From assembly GCA_009733575.1 (NCBI GenBank), contig ML769546.1:22059-86058 (forward strand): 64,000 nt of DNA. The letters run 5' to 3'. The position numbers and the translations under genes were made by a program. Shown piece after piece: positions 1 through 14,275 of the stretch. The notes under the pieces are model-generated. The model searched no databases, was not told where the DNA came from, and saw only the letters and a program-made list of their open reading frames with translations. The stretch comes from Gymnopus androsaceus JB14. Its lineage: Eukaryota > Basidiomycota > Agaricomycetes > Agaricales > Omphalotaceae. Each line of letters opens with the position of its first letter. Position 1 is the first letter of the stretch.

Positions 1-10
1 CGCTGTAATG

Positions 11-1900
<1,890 letters not shown>

Positions 1901-2432
1901 TATTACTTGTACAGCCCATTGTACATACACACTCAATATAATTTCATATCTACCTTGAATCATACACACTGCGGCTCTTGAGTCTTTGACTGACGTAGGA
2001 CCTTTCGGTGCTTAAACAACTAGTTGCCCTATTCGGTATCATTTCTTTACATCGTGGCCTGAAGCGTCATTCTTTGCAATCAACAATCAACTATGTATGG
2101 TGCCTTTGAGCTTAATTGCGGCCTGTAAGGACTTATTTTGGGATATGATCAATGCTCAAAATCCATTATGCGCCTCATTCACCATCAGCAAGTACTACGA
2201 AGAATGGAGAACATACGCCGCATACACAACGCCAGGCGAAGAGGTAATGAAGCCTTCAGTTCTTCTTTGGAAGATACCGAAAAGAGATATTCGAGCTGAC
2301 AGTGGTATGATTCTGTGCATTTTATTCGAACTTGCAGCCCTTCATTTTATTCATGTTCATTTGGATCAGGAGCAAAGATTTGGGTATAAAAAGTGCTGGT
2401 ACAGTCTCATGGTAAATCATCCTTACTCTACA
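1901..2432. other. No clear gene; possible upstream part of the hAT relic
   Basis: Mostly AT-rich. An open frame runs from 2097 through to 2522 and passes into the supposed N-terminus of the hAT transposase, but its first half resembles nothing I know and its composition is not convincing as coding sequence. Confidence 0.3.
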
Positions 2433-4271
2433 ATGCCCCCTCGCCAGCGTGAGGAGGAAACCACCACTGTCTTGCCCAATGGAGCTTTACAAACCACTTT
2501 TTTTTTGAGTGAGGAGTTTTGATTTTATGCATTTAATGAATACTTACTTGGTTATGATGTGTAGCACAACAACTGACCGAGCAACCAGTACAACGGGCCA
2601 CTCAATCTTGATCTCGTCCTGGAAGGCCGGCTGAACAGACTACCCTCACACAAACTCAGAATACAAGACGTTCTGGAAATGCTCGTCATGGAGGATCGCA
2701 TTCTCGCTCACGCACTGATCGTAAGCTGTCCTTTCATTTTGTTTGTTGCTGTCAGCTCACAGATATCTGTATGTAGACACTATTACACAACCTAGTGGCG
2801 AAGCTGAAGTTGCTGAAACTCACAATGAACCTGAACTAGGCCCTATCCGTGAAGGTAGATTCTACGTCTATTTGCTATTGCCAGCTTGCTAACATGATCT
2901 CAGAACCCAGAACACCTCATACGCCTCCTCCACATGCAAGAACCCAAAACCACATCAGGGTACATTTCAATGAAGGCAATGAATCGCCGGGTGAAATTTT
3001 TGATTTCTCTGGCTTGCCACCAGATACACCGAGCCCAACTCACTGTCAACATCCCGAGAACATTCAACCAGCATCACCCATACCCACTGGTCTTGAAACA
3101 TCACATACCCCACATCAAGTGAGAGCTCAGCAGACACCTTGCCGGACTCTGCATCAGGCAAGAGCTCCACAAACACCTCATCAGACCCCTCGGCATCAAA
3201 TACTTGCTCGACCATCCTCTGTGTCTTGACCAGTCTACCATCGTGTTCGCTGAGCTGGTACCTCTGGTGGATGCCGTGCAAAAGATGTATGGGAATTCTT
3301 TAAAGGTGATGGTGCTCACTGTATGTTTTGCGAGTATGTTGATTTTTGTACTGTAGTCTTGCCATATACTTATCTCTTGTTAGGGACCTCAAGACACCTT
3401 TAGCTGCTACTTTGATGTATCAGACAAGGGAGATCCTGCATTTGGGCTGATACATCAAAATGGGACACCTCCCCTTCCTCTACTATACCACCATTTGGGG
3501 TGGAATGGCCTGGGTTGGTTCTACTATACCTGGGCAGGGACCTACATATGCTTGACAGTGAGCTCTGGTTGAGCTCATCATTGTACCGCCACAGAACCCG
3601 CCTGCAACGCGCCAAATGATATTAATCAATTGGTCATTGTCAGGTACGATCTGCCCTGCTTCATCCATATTGCTCCCGCTGGCTCCACAGCTGCGTCGCC
3701 TCCCGATGCATCATCTTGACTGTAGCCTGCGCCGTTCCCCACGACGAGCGCAACCACCCAATATGCACATTGCGCGCCTCGCCATAAATTGCCGGTCTGC
3801 CGGTATTGTGTAAATAACAATTCGGCAGCAACTCTTCAAATCAGAGCATAAAAATCGGAAAAATCCGGGGAAAAAAACACGAAAAGAATAAAAATGAATC
3901 GTATTGGGGTACGCAATGCAACAGATATGATTTATGGATACGGATATGAATATATTCTTTGCCATGCTCCAAATCCCCTCCCCACTCTCTGGACATATTC
4001 TCCCTGTGCATGTGCTCAGTCCTCCTGTTTGCCCTCTTCCACCCGCATTACGCTCATGCTCCTCGGCCCCTCGACCTGCCCTCTTCCACCAGTATCACGC
4101 TATGAGCGACAAAGCGACATATACCGGTGCAGCAAATATACCGAAATATAACTAGAAGTGATAATGATATTGGGAGATGCGAGACAGTCGAATTCGAAGG
4201 TCAGCTGTGAACTATACAGTATGATAATAAACACGTACCATCCGCTCAGTGTATTACCCATATAAATAGAA

Positions 4272-4760
4272 TTGGATGCTACTGCGAGACGAGCATGTAC
4301 ACCCTTCAGCGTACCACCCATTGAATGGCCCTTCTCGGACATTTATGTATTCGTGGTGGATTTCGGCGTGTTAAGTGCTGCTGCCTATAGCCTTGCTTTG
4401 AACTGCGGGCGAGGGTGCGCGGACGTGGATAAGAGAAATTGGGAGAGAGTCCAGCCGTTGGAAGATGAGCCAGTGGCTGCTGCGGAAGCGGTACTCGCTG
4501 GAAAGAGAACAAGTCAGTGCGTTGATTCAGGAGTCATGCACGGCTATCGACTCACAGGGTGAAGAGGCAACAGAAGTCAAGGCGGAAGTAGAAGCAATGA
4601 TGGAAGAGGCGCTAGAGGTGGGAGCAGGGGCAATGGCTTCGGCTACGCTGACGGAAGTAGGAGAAGAGGAGTCGGCGGAAGAGCTGAAGACAGAAACAGA
4701 GCTGCTGCTGATGCCGCTGCTACTGCCGCTGGAGCTCCCCCAAGCCCAGGCGATGTTTAC
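4272..4760 (+). pseudogene. Unrecognised gene-like fragment inside the TIR element
   Basis: An open frame from 4272 ends at TGA 4560; the same frame continues as a Gly/Arg/Ser-rich stretch (GGSRSNDGRGARGGSRGNG) and then an Ala/Pro-rich tail to about 4760. A different frame is open and Glu-rich (4465-4887). Which frame was real cannot be decided. A plausible intron (GT at 4513, CAG ending 4557) sits at the frame junction. It resembles the end of an RGG-type nuclear protein, but no family can be named. Confidence 0.3.
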
Positions 4761-4887
4761 TGAAATAATGAAGTCGTCAATCACTGAAATACCGGTCGGA
4801 AATAAGGGTGCTTACAGGTACCACTGTTCAACGTTCCGGCATTATACACCTTCAAGAGTCAATTTGCCGGATGTGGACCTAGACTGA

Positions 4888-6379
4888 GAGGGAGAGGCAT
4901 AAGTTACGTGTAATGGTGTTGGGGATCATCTAATCAAATTAGTATACATATACAGAGCGGAACAGAGGGAGCAAGGAACGAGACGTACATCTCCACCAGG
5001 AGTGGTGCTCCGGTATTATGATTGCACAGGAACTAAACGAAGGAAAGAGTGTCAGATAAACCGTTGACCAATACCGCTGTCCTATGTGAAAGACGCGACA
5101 CATACACAATAAACCAACTCGCCGCTGCTGAAGTTGCAGGCAAACAATCCAATCTTAGCCCAAAATGGTCTATGCATTGCATAGCGGTAGCGTAGAAGAA
5201 TGTGTTGATAAAGTCATGACAAATACGGGAAGAGTGGCGGATCTATAAGTCCTAAGTACACAAAGAGGATCCGGGAGTAGTAGGAAGAAGGCTTGTAGGA
5301 GTTGAGGCTAGACTAGATGGAGTGAAAGTCAAGGGCCAAAGAAGTTCGTTGAACAAATCGTGAGACTCTCAGAGAGTCACGCTTCCTGGGCGCTTCAATA
5401 TCCGCGGAGGATCCGATACTTCTTCCGGACATCCGAAGGTCAAACGTTCGCAGTCTCTCTAGAAAGTGTCGATATTCAGTATGCTGCAAAACAATCGGAA
5501 TACATTCCTTTAAGATGAATAAATAAAATATTTAAAATTTACAGAGTGTGGATAGGTCTGTCGGTATCCAGAGACACGTCAACGCCCTTGATACCGACAT
5601 CACCACAAACATCCCAAAGTATTTGGGATGTATACTCATTCAGAGGTGATGCTTAGCTCTCAAACTGTAGGATCTTACGCGATATGATACCTAGATTCGA
5701 TCTATGTCCCTAAAAAGATTACGTTGGCAATGTTTTATATTAGTGAAAAATGTATCGTTAATATGAACTAAATAATTCTATTCTGTTTGTACATACTTTC
5801 TCTGTCAATGCTTCTCTCAATATAATTTGCCAAGTCAACGATATAATGAAACTGGCACTAGTATATTTGGATTTCTCGACCTTAAGGACACTTTTATCGC
5901 TGATATTTGGCTCAAGTTCATCGTTCAGAACGACGAACTCGATTCTAAATGTGCGGTATTCAGAATAAAATAGACTATCATCAAGATTATTAACGTATTT
6001 AAGTGAACGTTTTGTATGTTAGCGACTGAATACATGTAATAAAGCAATCCCGGAGCATCCGGATGGTATCTGGTATCATCTCAGTGCTTGAGACCATCGT
6101 TTCGAACGACGAGCTCGAAAGAAACGCCCGTTAAGCGCCAGCGGACCGCATTTTCCGAACGTGATTCGTTGGCGATCTCACGGTTGAACTTTGCTCTCAA
6201 CCAACTCTCAACCGTTACCGTTGCCTAAACTTCTTCACGCCCATGGTATGTCTATTTTACTTGTTTATGATGATTACTTCGAAGTTTATTCTGACTTTTT
6301 TTTAGAGCTCGCTTTACCTCCAATAGTTCCACTTCGTCGACTCGCAGTTATAATAGCGACAGGACCATCTATCCCGCTG
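4888..6379. other. Non-coding interior of the TIR element
   Basis: No supported gene. AT-rich at 5500-6050, without long open frames or conserved motifs that I recognise. Similar empty stretches lie at 3470-4270 and 7970-8470 of the same element. Confidence 0.4.
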
Positions 6380-7165
6380 TTGAACAGCTGTTCATACCAT
6401 CCTTCGCGCCTACAACGCTACCGCTCGGTAAGTCGACCAGGGTGGTAACAAGCTGTCTCAGTGCTTTCGCCATCTACCTTGGTACGCCGTGATTGATCTG
6501 AGGAAGAACCATGGCAAGGAGGAAGTCCATGCCCGGGATTTGTTCTACGCTCTGGAAACGGGATCTCTTCTGAGTATTGTCCTATTCTTGGTTTCGTGTG
6601 CTTATTGGGTCTTAGCATGAAACGCGTCGAGGCAACCGGTCGCTCTTCTGCCCTAACGAACCCCTGGACTTCATGAGGTCTACGGCGACGAGTTTGAGGC
6701 ACTCTACGAGCGTTACGAGCAGGAGGGTCGGGCCCGCGAACCTATTCCCGCTCAGAAGCTGTGGTATGCCATCCTCGAAGCTCAAATCGAGACTGGTAAC
6801 CCCTTCATGCTGTATAAGGATGCTGGTAACGGTCTTTTATCTTTCTGGTCTTCGGTGGCCTTTGCTAATCCTTTACAGCGAAATTCAACCAAAAGAACCT
6901 CGGTGTCATCAAGTCATCCAACCTCTGCACCGAGATCGTCGAACACTCTACTTCCGATGAGACTGCCGTCTGCAATCTTGCTTCCCTCGCCCTCCCCACC
7001 TACATCATCAAGGACGCCTCTGGCAAGCCCACGTACGAATTCCAAAAGCTCCACGATGTAGCCAAGGCTGTCGCGTTCAATCTCAACCGAGTCATCGATC
7101 GCAACTACTACCCCATCCCGGAAGCTCGTGGTTCCAACATGCGTGGTCATCCCATTGGTATGTGT
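6380..7165 (+). pseudogene. Ribonucleotide reductase large-subunit fragment (captured)
   Basis: Reading across frames gives successive blocks of class I ribonucleotide reductase alpha: [40 protein letters not shown], an intron (about 6574-6616), [47 protein letters not shown], an intron, [32 protein letters not shown] and a block ending in [11 protein letters not shown]. The NLCTEI block holds the active-site Asn, radical Cys and Glu. Frame breaks at 6430-6490 and 6640-6670 and loss of both ends show that it is not functional. Retained intron positions mean it was copied from genomic DNA rather than from mRNA. Confidence 0.85.
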
Positions 7166-7199
7166 TGACTGTTTGTAGCCCACCTCCCAAGCTGTTCAA

Positions 7200-7966
7200 A
7201 CTCGGTATAGATCCGATGCCGAGGCTACAGGTCCATTCATGGCGCTCAAGGCTGTATAACAACGGCCTCTACGACTCACGCATCTCCTCTTTGCATAACA
7301 ACGCTCACCAATTCCTTCTCGACCTCATCCACCTTGTTAACCCTAACTCGGCCATTTTCGCCCAACCCACTACTCTATTGGCCGGATCGAAATTGAACAA
7401 CTGTCCTCGACGACGAAGAGCAGAAATTTGGCGTACGCAGGAGATCACAGTCAAGGCTGAGTTTCCCTCCTTACACCATCATCGTCGACGTCACCGGATC
7501 TAGGGGTTGCAGAGATGCCCTTCGGTGGGAACAGTTGCGAAGGTCCGTATGTCGTTCTACGTGCAAATGCACAAATCTAACCATAAACTTGCAGAATGAA
7601 CCTGGATTCCCTGGCAAATTCACTACCTTCTTATCTAAAGGCTCTCGGCGCTTCAACTGAAACGATTGTCTCACACGCCAACATCTATTCTGAATTGCGC
7701 TCTGAATTGCGCCAAGGTCGTGGCTCTACAACAGCTATATTCCTGTACCACACTCTGGGCTTTCATCGTTTCGCCGTGTCGCTTCAATGGAAATCGATGG
7801 TGAATGTGGGAAGCGAAATTTCGAGAGGAAAGATGGCCGAGTCGGTGGAAAGGTGGGAGAAGGAGAGGAGGAAGAAGGGTACGGAGTATGGTATAATGAT
7901 GAATAGCAATTGGTTGCTCAACGACGGTGTGATTCAGAGGAAGATCGACTGGGCGGGAGGTGAATG
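7200..7966 (+). pseudogene. Second unrecognised captured gene fragment(s)
   Basis: A coding-like stretch beginning YNNGLYDSRISSLHNNAHQF and continuing to NPNSAIFAQP lies at about 7255-7370, followed by a shifted frame giving YTIIVDVTGS (about 7470-7500), a probable intron (about 7546-7593), and an open frame 7596-7967 whose end (NSNWLLNDGVIQRKIDWAGGE) looks like a natural C-terminus. I do not recognise the protein. It does not match the part of ribonucleotide reductase expected after GHPIG, so it is probably a different captured gene. Confidence 0.4.
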
Positions 7967-10900
7967 AATGGGGGAAATGGTGAAGAGATGGAGCGGGAAT
8001 TGGAAGATATATTTCGTGTAGGATTATGCCGAGCCAGTCTAATGTAGCGTCCTTGGATATTATATTTTTTTGTGGATTTTTGGCGATTTTTCGATTTTTC
8101 GTATTTTTTTTGGACATTTTAGGAAACGATCGCGCTCATCATTGCAGATGATGATCAGGGTACGCACAGCATCGCGACGAGCTGATCAGCAAAAGCTGTC
8201 AGCCCTGTCGTTAATGATGTGCGCGACATCGAGGGAAGAGTGCGGAGGTCGGTGTGCGTGCAGCGGAGATTGATGAGATTGATGACATCATCAGGGAAGT
8301 TTTTGTGAGTGCGCAAAGGCGGGATGGCGCGTGAGGGCGGGAGGTAGCAGTGAGCAGGTGGCCAGAATTATATGGCGGGTATTAGGGATGGTGATGAGGC
8401 CCTATATGCCCCCGCCCATGTATGGCAGGCCAACCCGCTTAGAATACTATTTTGTAGGGGCAAGGGACATATCCCATTTTGATGTATCAGGCAAAATGCA
8501 GGATCTCCCTTGTTTGATGTATGTATCTAGCAGCTAGGGCTGCTCAAGAAAGATGGTAACCCCATTCCATTCAATGACTACCAGTCTCCCGGAACTGATG
8601 ACCATCGTAAACACCTTGCTAAGCATCATCTCAAGCCTTGGATTGAGTGTTGTGTTGCATCAAACTTTCCGTTAACCTCTGTAGTAGCTCAGAAAGCATT
8701 GAAGGAATATTGGGAGAAGTATGTTTCTGATAGCAATGTGCCCAATTTCCATCCTGCAGCAGAAGAGGAGGCTGCCACACCATTTTCCAGGGAAGCAATG
8801 GTCGATGCAATCATGTACCATATCATTGCAGATGATGAGGTGACTAATCGCAATTTTATCGAAACCTTTGATGCTCATTAAACTATTGCCTGGCAGTTGA
8901 TTGAAGTTATCGAGAGTGCCTTCTTTAGAAGACTGATAAGGACATTACGGAATGAGTTAAAAGACTCTGATATCCCACATGCAGATAGCATGCGTGCTCG
9001 TATTATGGAGTCGCTTGACCAATACCTGGATAAACTCAGAGAGGAGATTGCGGTATGTTTATCTACAACAAAGTTGAATTATATCGAGTCTTCACCTTGT
9101 TCAGGAAACTGCCGAAGGAGATGTGTCTTTTACTGATGATCTTTGGACTGACCAAAAGCAACGTTCTTTTATGGCCATAACCGGCCACTGGATTCAAGCT
9201 GTCAAGGTGGAAACCTCATCAGGCACTGAAATCACTCAGCTTGTGCAGCGCTCCGACCTTATTGGTTTCATCCGAGTACCAGGGAGTCATACCGGTGATA
9301 ATCTCGCGAATTCATTCCTCTTTGCAATAAACCGTTTAGGATTAATGCACAAGGTAAGTTTTGACCCTTTCCGTTGTCGGGTTGCACTTATTTAAATGTT
9401 TGGTAATGGGTAGTTTGGGCATATCACATCTGATAACGCTACCAATAATGATACATTCATGCCAGCACTGGCTTCACAGCTTCAAAAAGCTGGCGTTGAA
9501 GTCCTTTGGGATCCCGAGGAGCGGCGCATAAGGTATCTTCACTTTTACTTAATACTTTATATGCTTATAAACTTTTGGTAGATGCTTCGCTCATATTGTC
9601 AATCTTTCTGGCAAGGCTGTGATAGCAGAACTTGATAATATGGGCAACAATGTTATTGCATGGCTACGTGCACTTATTCGTTCAGTATGTAGCATTGATT
9701 TTCAACAACACAGAATGTGACCTCAGTCTTTCTTTTAACTTTAGATACGTATATCCGGTCGGCGCCATGAATATTTTGCTGACTGCACACTCAAGGCAAA
9801 ATTACCAACACTTGAACTAATACTGGATGTGGACACACGCTGGTCATCAACGTTCTTGATGATAAAAAGAGCATTGCTTCTCCGCCCAGTATGTGTCTCT
9901 CAACTATAAAATGACATCCTGTTACTAACATATGTAGGCCATATCACAATTTTTTACAGCTGAGGACTATTGTCATCTCATGACTCAAGCTAATGCTAGA
10001 CTTGCACCAGTGGATTGGAAACTATTGGAAGATATTAAGGATGTTCTTGAGGTAATACATTTCTGAAGCTAATTTTATTGTACTTGTATTCATCAGATGT
10101 ACCATCTCATCTTTATAGGTGCCTCACTTGTTTCAACAGTGTCTTTCCTCTCAGAAAACACCTACACTTTGCTGGGCTCTTCCAGCCTTTGCTGCAATGA
10201 TTCAGTTGTACAATGAGAAATTGGATGAACACCCTCATCTAGCTGATGCTATTAGGGCAGGTTCCGAGAAGCTTGATGAATATGCAGAAAAAATTCGCAA
10301 AGTTCCTGCTTACATTCTTGCCATGGGTACATCAATTAATGATTGTCTTTCTGCTCATACAGCTAATCAGTTCTAAGCTGTTAATCCGGCAACAAAGCTT
10401 ACTTTCTATGAACCAGACTGGCATGAATTTGGAAATGCTAAACAAGTTTTTCTATCCGCCGTAAGTGTCCAGTACCATATCAATCAATGGTCATATCTCA
10501 TAAGTAATTAATAGGTGCAAGCATATGAGTTATCGAACACAGCTACGGGTCCCCCTGCTGAAGCTGTACAGGGAACTACCTGGGCTGCTCGTTTCTTGCA
10601 TGCTCCCACTGCTAATTCCCATCCGGTGACCCAACAAGCTGATAAAGAGGTTGATTTGTATCTGGCCGAAATTTGCATGAGCGATGCAGTTGATCCTCTT
10701 GCTTACTGGAAGGTATAGTTTCAGTGGCTAAACATGATATTTGCAACTAATTAGAGACTGTCGTAGGACAATTGCACCCGTTATCCAAGAATTTACCGCT
10801 TAGCAATGGATGTTCTCCCCATTCAAGGCACATCTGTACCATGCGAGCGTGTTTTTTCATCAGCCAAGCAAACAATAACTGATCGACGGACAGCCTTAAG

Positions 10901-11081
10901 TGCGGCATTAATGGAGGCTCTACAGATTCTCAAGTTTGCCCTCAAGCGGGATGGTCATGCTTTGGATTTCACTGATGCTCTTTCCGTTGAACAACAAACG
11001 GCGCAACTGGAAGCTCTTACATATGATGAATACTCCATCCCGAGCTACATGAAAGCATTTCTCAATGGTCACAACTGGTAA

Positions 11082-11342
11082 ATTTACTGTACATATCGAA
11101 AATCCTCCGAAAAAATGACCTTTGTAAAATGGATCCAAATATAGAATATATACAATGACGTGGTTGACTCAAGCTGTGACTGAGCCGAGCCGTTATCTAT
11201 ATTAGGCACGCCGAGTTAATTGAAGTCCAAGTCAAATGAAGTTAAGCTGAGTTACGTCAATTCAAGTTATCGGAGCACTACTGGCAGCTGACCGGGCTTT
11301 TTTCCGGGCCTCCGGAAGTTATTGTAGACTCTTGCAAAAGGT
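11082..11342. other. Flank between hAT relic and retroelement gag
   Basis: No gene. Contains repeated short words related to GAGTTA/CAAGTC (11205-11265), possibly the subterminal repeats or 3' end of the hAT relic. A matching 5' end was not found. Confidence 0.35.
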
Positions 11343-12035
11343 CTACGACCACTTATCAGTCTCTTTTGCAAAAGCTTTACAGCATATACTGACTAAGATT
11401 GGGGTTGAAAGAATCTGATCAGCAACCTCCTCGACCAAACCAGGTTGATAATTCTGGCTCTGCAGCTTATATGCCAGGCTGTCACTTTTCTTCAAGGTTT
11501 GATTCGGTGGTTTACTGGGATTTGTACTTTGTCGTGGGGCAGGGAGCACACCTTTAGGTAAGTCCCTCAGAAAAGGAGTAACTGTAAGTGGTTTTATACT
11601 GTCAAAGGGTCTAGTAGCTGGTTGCGCAGCCCTTTCAACTTGTTCCTTCAATGGTACCGTGGTGCCGTGGTGCCAGGTGTTGAAACCTCTGCATTGCTTT
11701 CATCTTCAGAGTCACTTGAAGAAGTCTCAAAGTGTACTTGCTTTGGTGCCACTTTAGTCTTTTCTTTTACCATTGCCTCACTTGATTTTTCCTTAGCGTT
11801 GAGATTGAAAGGCTTATATACCTCTCGATTAAAATTTTTGGGTTTTGGAATAACAACTTCCATTTTGTGAGATGTGGGTATTATTTGCATAGTCTTGCCC
11901 TCCGGTTTCTTACCCATCCTACTAGGTTTTTCCTGTTCGGTGGAAACCTTCATTGATGTGAGACCCGGTGCACGAAACGGATCTCGGACCAACGTATCCC
12001 GAATGTCTCGCACCTAGATGTAGGTGGAGACCAAA
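11343..12035 (-). pseudogene. Ty3-like retroelement gag C-terminal region
   Basis: On the minus strand an open frame (12013-11648) encodes a Lys-rich then acidic Ser-rich segment (TSSSDSEDESNAEVS); after a frame break a second part (about 11560-11343) contains QNYQPGLVEEVADQILSTPI, a motif I associate with the gag-to-protease junction of basidiomycete Ty3-like elements. It ends abruptly at about 11343, so protease, reverse transcriptase and integrase are absent. It is the left continuation of the gag pieces at 14815-17168. Confidence 0.6.
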
Positions 12036-12059
12036 TGTGACCACCCGGGGTAACCGTGC

Positions 12060-13826
12060 TGATGAGTTAGATTTGTGCTAGGTATGAAAACCAACCAAAC
12101 AACAATCACTCCAATCAGATATAATCCAAAAGGTTTAATTTAATGCGAGGAAGGAGGTTGTTGAAGGTTCCCTCAACTACTAATTGATTCGAAGAGAAAA
12201 AAAAGCACTTGACAGTTGACACAGATAGTGCGCAATGAACAAGGTTTTATATTTGGAGGGAGGTTTTAAAAAGCCAACTAACGTATGACGACGCGCTGAA
12301 CTAATCGAGGGGAAAGCAAACACCAAAGCACAGGTCAAGTATGCCGACTCAACAAACAACTTTGCGTATCTCGGGAGCCTTTACATCGCCGCGCAATGAT
12401 ACTCCAACTCTCAGGGATTCCCGCGAGTTCCCTAACAAGCTTATACGACTGCCGCGCAAGTCACTCGAGTAGGCGTTTTTAATACACTCAGCGAAGAGCG
12501 GGCAAGGGGTAGAATCTGTTGGTAAAGCTAGGTAACACTCCGAGAAGCTTCCTCCCTCAAACTAGACCAAGCCGACACTTGGGTCCAAGAGCTTTCCTAA
12601 TCAAAAATGGGCTCATCGAGGTGTGCACGTTAGGCTCCACCTGCAGTCCTAAGACTGATGTGACCTCTCTTTGAGATGAAAACCAGGAATGCTCAACTTA
12701 ATAGCCGGGAAGTAGAATGAACAGCCTCAGTATTATTGAGGTTACAAGAAGGCCACCCGTTTCAAAGGTTGCAGAGGACAATGCAGACACGTCTGAGCAT
12801 GTACGAATCACTACAGGTCCTAAGATAGAACTGCGTTTCAGGTATCAAGTCTAACTTGTCATTCCGAGATAGAATAGCTACCCTTATATACTGAGCAAGA
12901 TATATGAAAATAGGAAAATGAGAGAAACTGAGCGAGATAGGATGAAACAGAGTAAGTAAAATAGGAAAAGATAAATAATGTCCATATATGCGTGTATACT
13001 ATGGTTCTGCCTCGACGTTTTCCTGCCTCATTCGTTTGTCTTCCTTGATTGGGTTGACTTTTGCGATTTTGGTCCGAATCGACTCGAGTCATTTGCCTTT
13101 TTACAAGGCTTGCCAGTTCCTTTAGCAGAACAGCCCTCGGAAGTATTTCTATGTTTTTCCTTGCCAATGGGAGACTGGTTATTATCCCTAGTTCCGCACG
13201 GTCTCAAGTCTAGATGCCTGGTAGCATATGGATCTTGGTAAAACGCTGAGGCTCAGATAGAAACACTCCTTGGTCCTTCCGTGCTCTAGAAGTAGCTACA
13301 GCAAGTGGGTCATGTAGCCGCGTTGGACTGCCGCGGCTATCTGCCTGGGTGCTTTCCAGCGAGCGTCAACTTTGAGGGCACCCGTTAGGGTACTTCCTCA
13401 TCTCGGTCCACCTTGCTTTGTTTAATAAACTTGAGTGTCGTTTAGACTCCTCGGTGAGCTGATCGCGGAAGCAATGCCTTGTTAAGACTTCGATCCCTTG
13501 GGTATATCCTTTGATGACCTAGCCTAGTATAACTGGTATGTGGGCTCGTTTATCTGCCTCAGTCAGCAACTTGTTATCCAGCAAGCTTGCCTCGCTATAC
13601 CATACCGTGCATAGGACTTTGATCGAGGCGCATTCACAAAGTTAAGTATGGTACCATTGCGCGTACCATTACTCTGCAACCTCTTGGGTAGAATAGGTCC
13701 TTGGTAGATTTTAACTATCAGCTCGGGCTCACTATAGTTCTCGTATTGACCGTGTTTTGTTACTAACAGAACCTAGGATTATTGGTTCTGCGCAGTTCTA
13801 GCCTTAGCCGAAAAATTGGTGTATCA
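12060..13826 (-). repeat. Solo LTR, LTR1 copy A (1767 bp)
   Basis: Runs from TGATGAGTTAG to GGTGTATCA and is nearly identical to 22199-23960 and to the pieces of 17285-20958. The 4-bp GTGC occurs immediately on both sides (12056-12059 and 13827-13830), which marks an independent insertion. Strand follows copy C, whose primer-binding site shows the element reads on minus. Open frames inside (for example 12859-13167) are not coding; they recur only because the repeat recurs. Confidence 0.85.
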
Positions 13827-13959
13827 GTGCCATAAGGTGGGTCTGGACAGTAGTATGAGTGTTGTACAGAACAGTACAAGCCTCAGAGGTGCAAGGAACA
13901 GTGTACGGGCCACCCAATGACGTAATCAGGAGGAAGCGGGTGGTATTGTGGTCCGATGA

Positions 13960-14275
13960 CCAGAAATGAGTGAAAGCGGATGGAAAATGGGTGAAGGGGT
14001 GGTCCAAAAAGGTGTATAAGTCTAAATATGGATAATGCGGATGGAATACAGCAAATGCGGACGGAAATAGCGTGGGTGCGGGTGGAATGGGGTGAAAGTG
14101 GGTGGAAATAGCGTGGGAGTGGACGGGATAGCACAAGAGCAGACGGAAATAGCGTGGGAGTGGATGGAATAGGGTGAAAGCGGATGGGAATAGTGTGAGA
14201 GCGGACGGAATAGCGTGAGAGCGGATGGAAATAGCGTGGGAGCGGACGGAATTGAGTGGAAGCGGATGGTCCCAG
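13960..14275. repeat. Degenerate minisatellite, about 20-bp unit
   Basis: About fifteen imperfect units of the type GCGGATGGAATAGCGTGAGA in tandem. Open frames through it on the minus strand (His/Pro/Ser-rich) are a by-product of the repeat. Confidence 0.8.

Larger units (their letters stand above)
3425..8512. mobile_element. 5.1 kb TIR element carrying host-gene fragments (Pack-type)
   Basis: The left end CAAGGGAGATCCTGCATTT and the right end are inverted matches over about 40 bp; both arms continue through TGATACATCAAAATGGGA. CAAGGG termini are typical of hAT elements. The 10-bp word TTTGATGTAT occurs 4 bp outside the left end (3411-3420) and directly after the right end (8513-8522), so it may be the target duplication with a few extra bases; hAT normally makes 8 bp. 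The interior holds no transposase that I can see, but does hold a ribonucleotide reductase fragment (6380-7165) and other gene-like fragments (4270-4760, 7200-7960). Its insertion splits the BED finger of the surrounding hAT relic. Confidence 0.75.
2433..11081 (+). pseudogene. Decayed hAT-family transposase, multi-exon, interrupted by a nested element
   Basis: Multi-exon hAT transposase relic. A Pro/Thr-rich N-terminal part lies at 2433-3230. A BED-type zinc finger start (DVWEFFKGDGAHCMFCE) at about 3286-3335 is continued after a short intron by LKTPLAATLMY. A nested TIR element (3425-8512) splits the finger, whose His pair (HRKHLAKHH) lies at about 8605-8630. Further on are the first catalytic Asp region (FTDDLWTDQ, about 9128), the second (TSDNATNNDTF, about 9425), a CFAHIVNL motif (about 9582), and the dimerisation domain with PCERVFSSAKQTITDRRTALS (about 10837-10900). 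At least five short introns can be placed. In-frame stops at about 2606, 8879 and 10374 show it is dead. The last codon is Trp before TAA at 11079. Terminal inverted repeats of this copy could not be fixed. Confidence 0.85.

Noticed and set aside
12859..13241. Repeated open frames on both strands in LTR1 (also near 20015-20373 and 22897-23375)
   Set aside because: They recur because the LTR recurs. They carry no known motif and differ by frame-breaking changes between copies.
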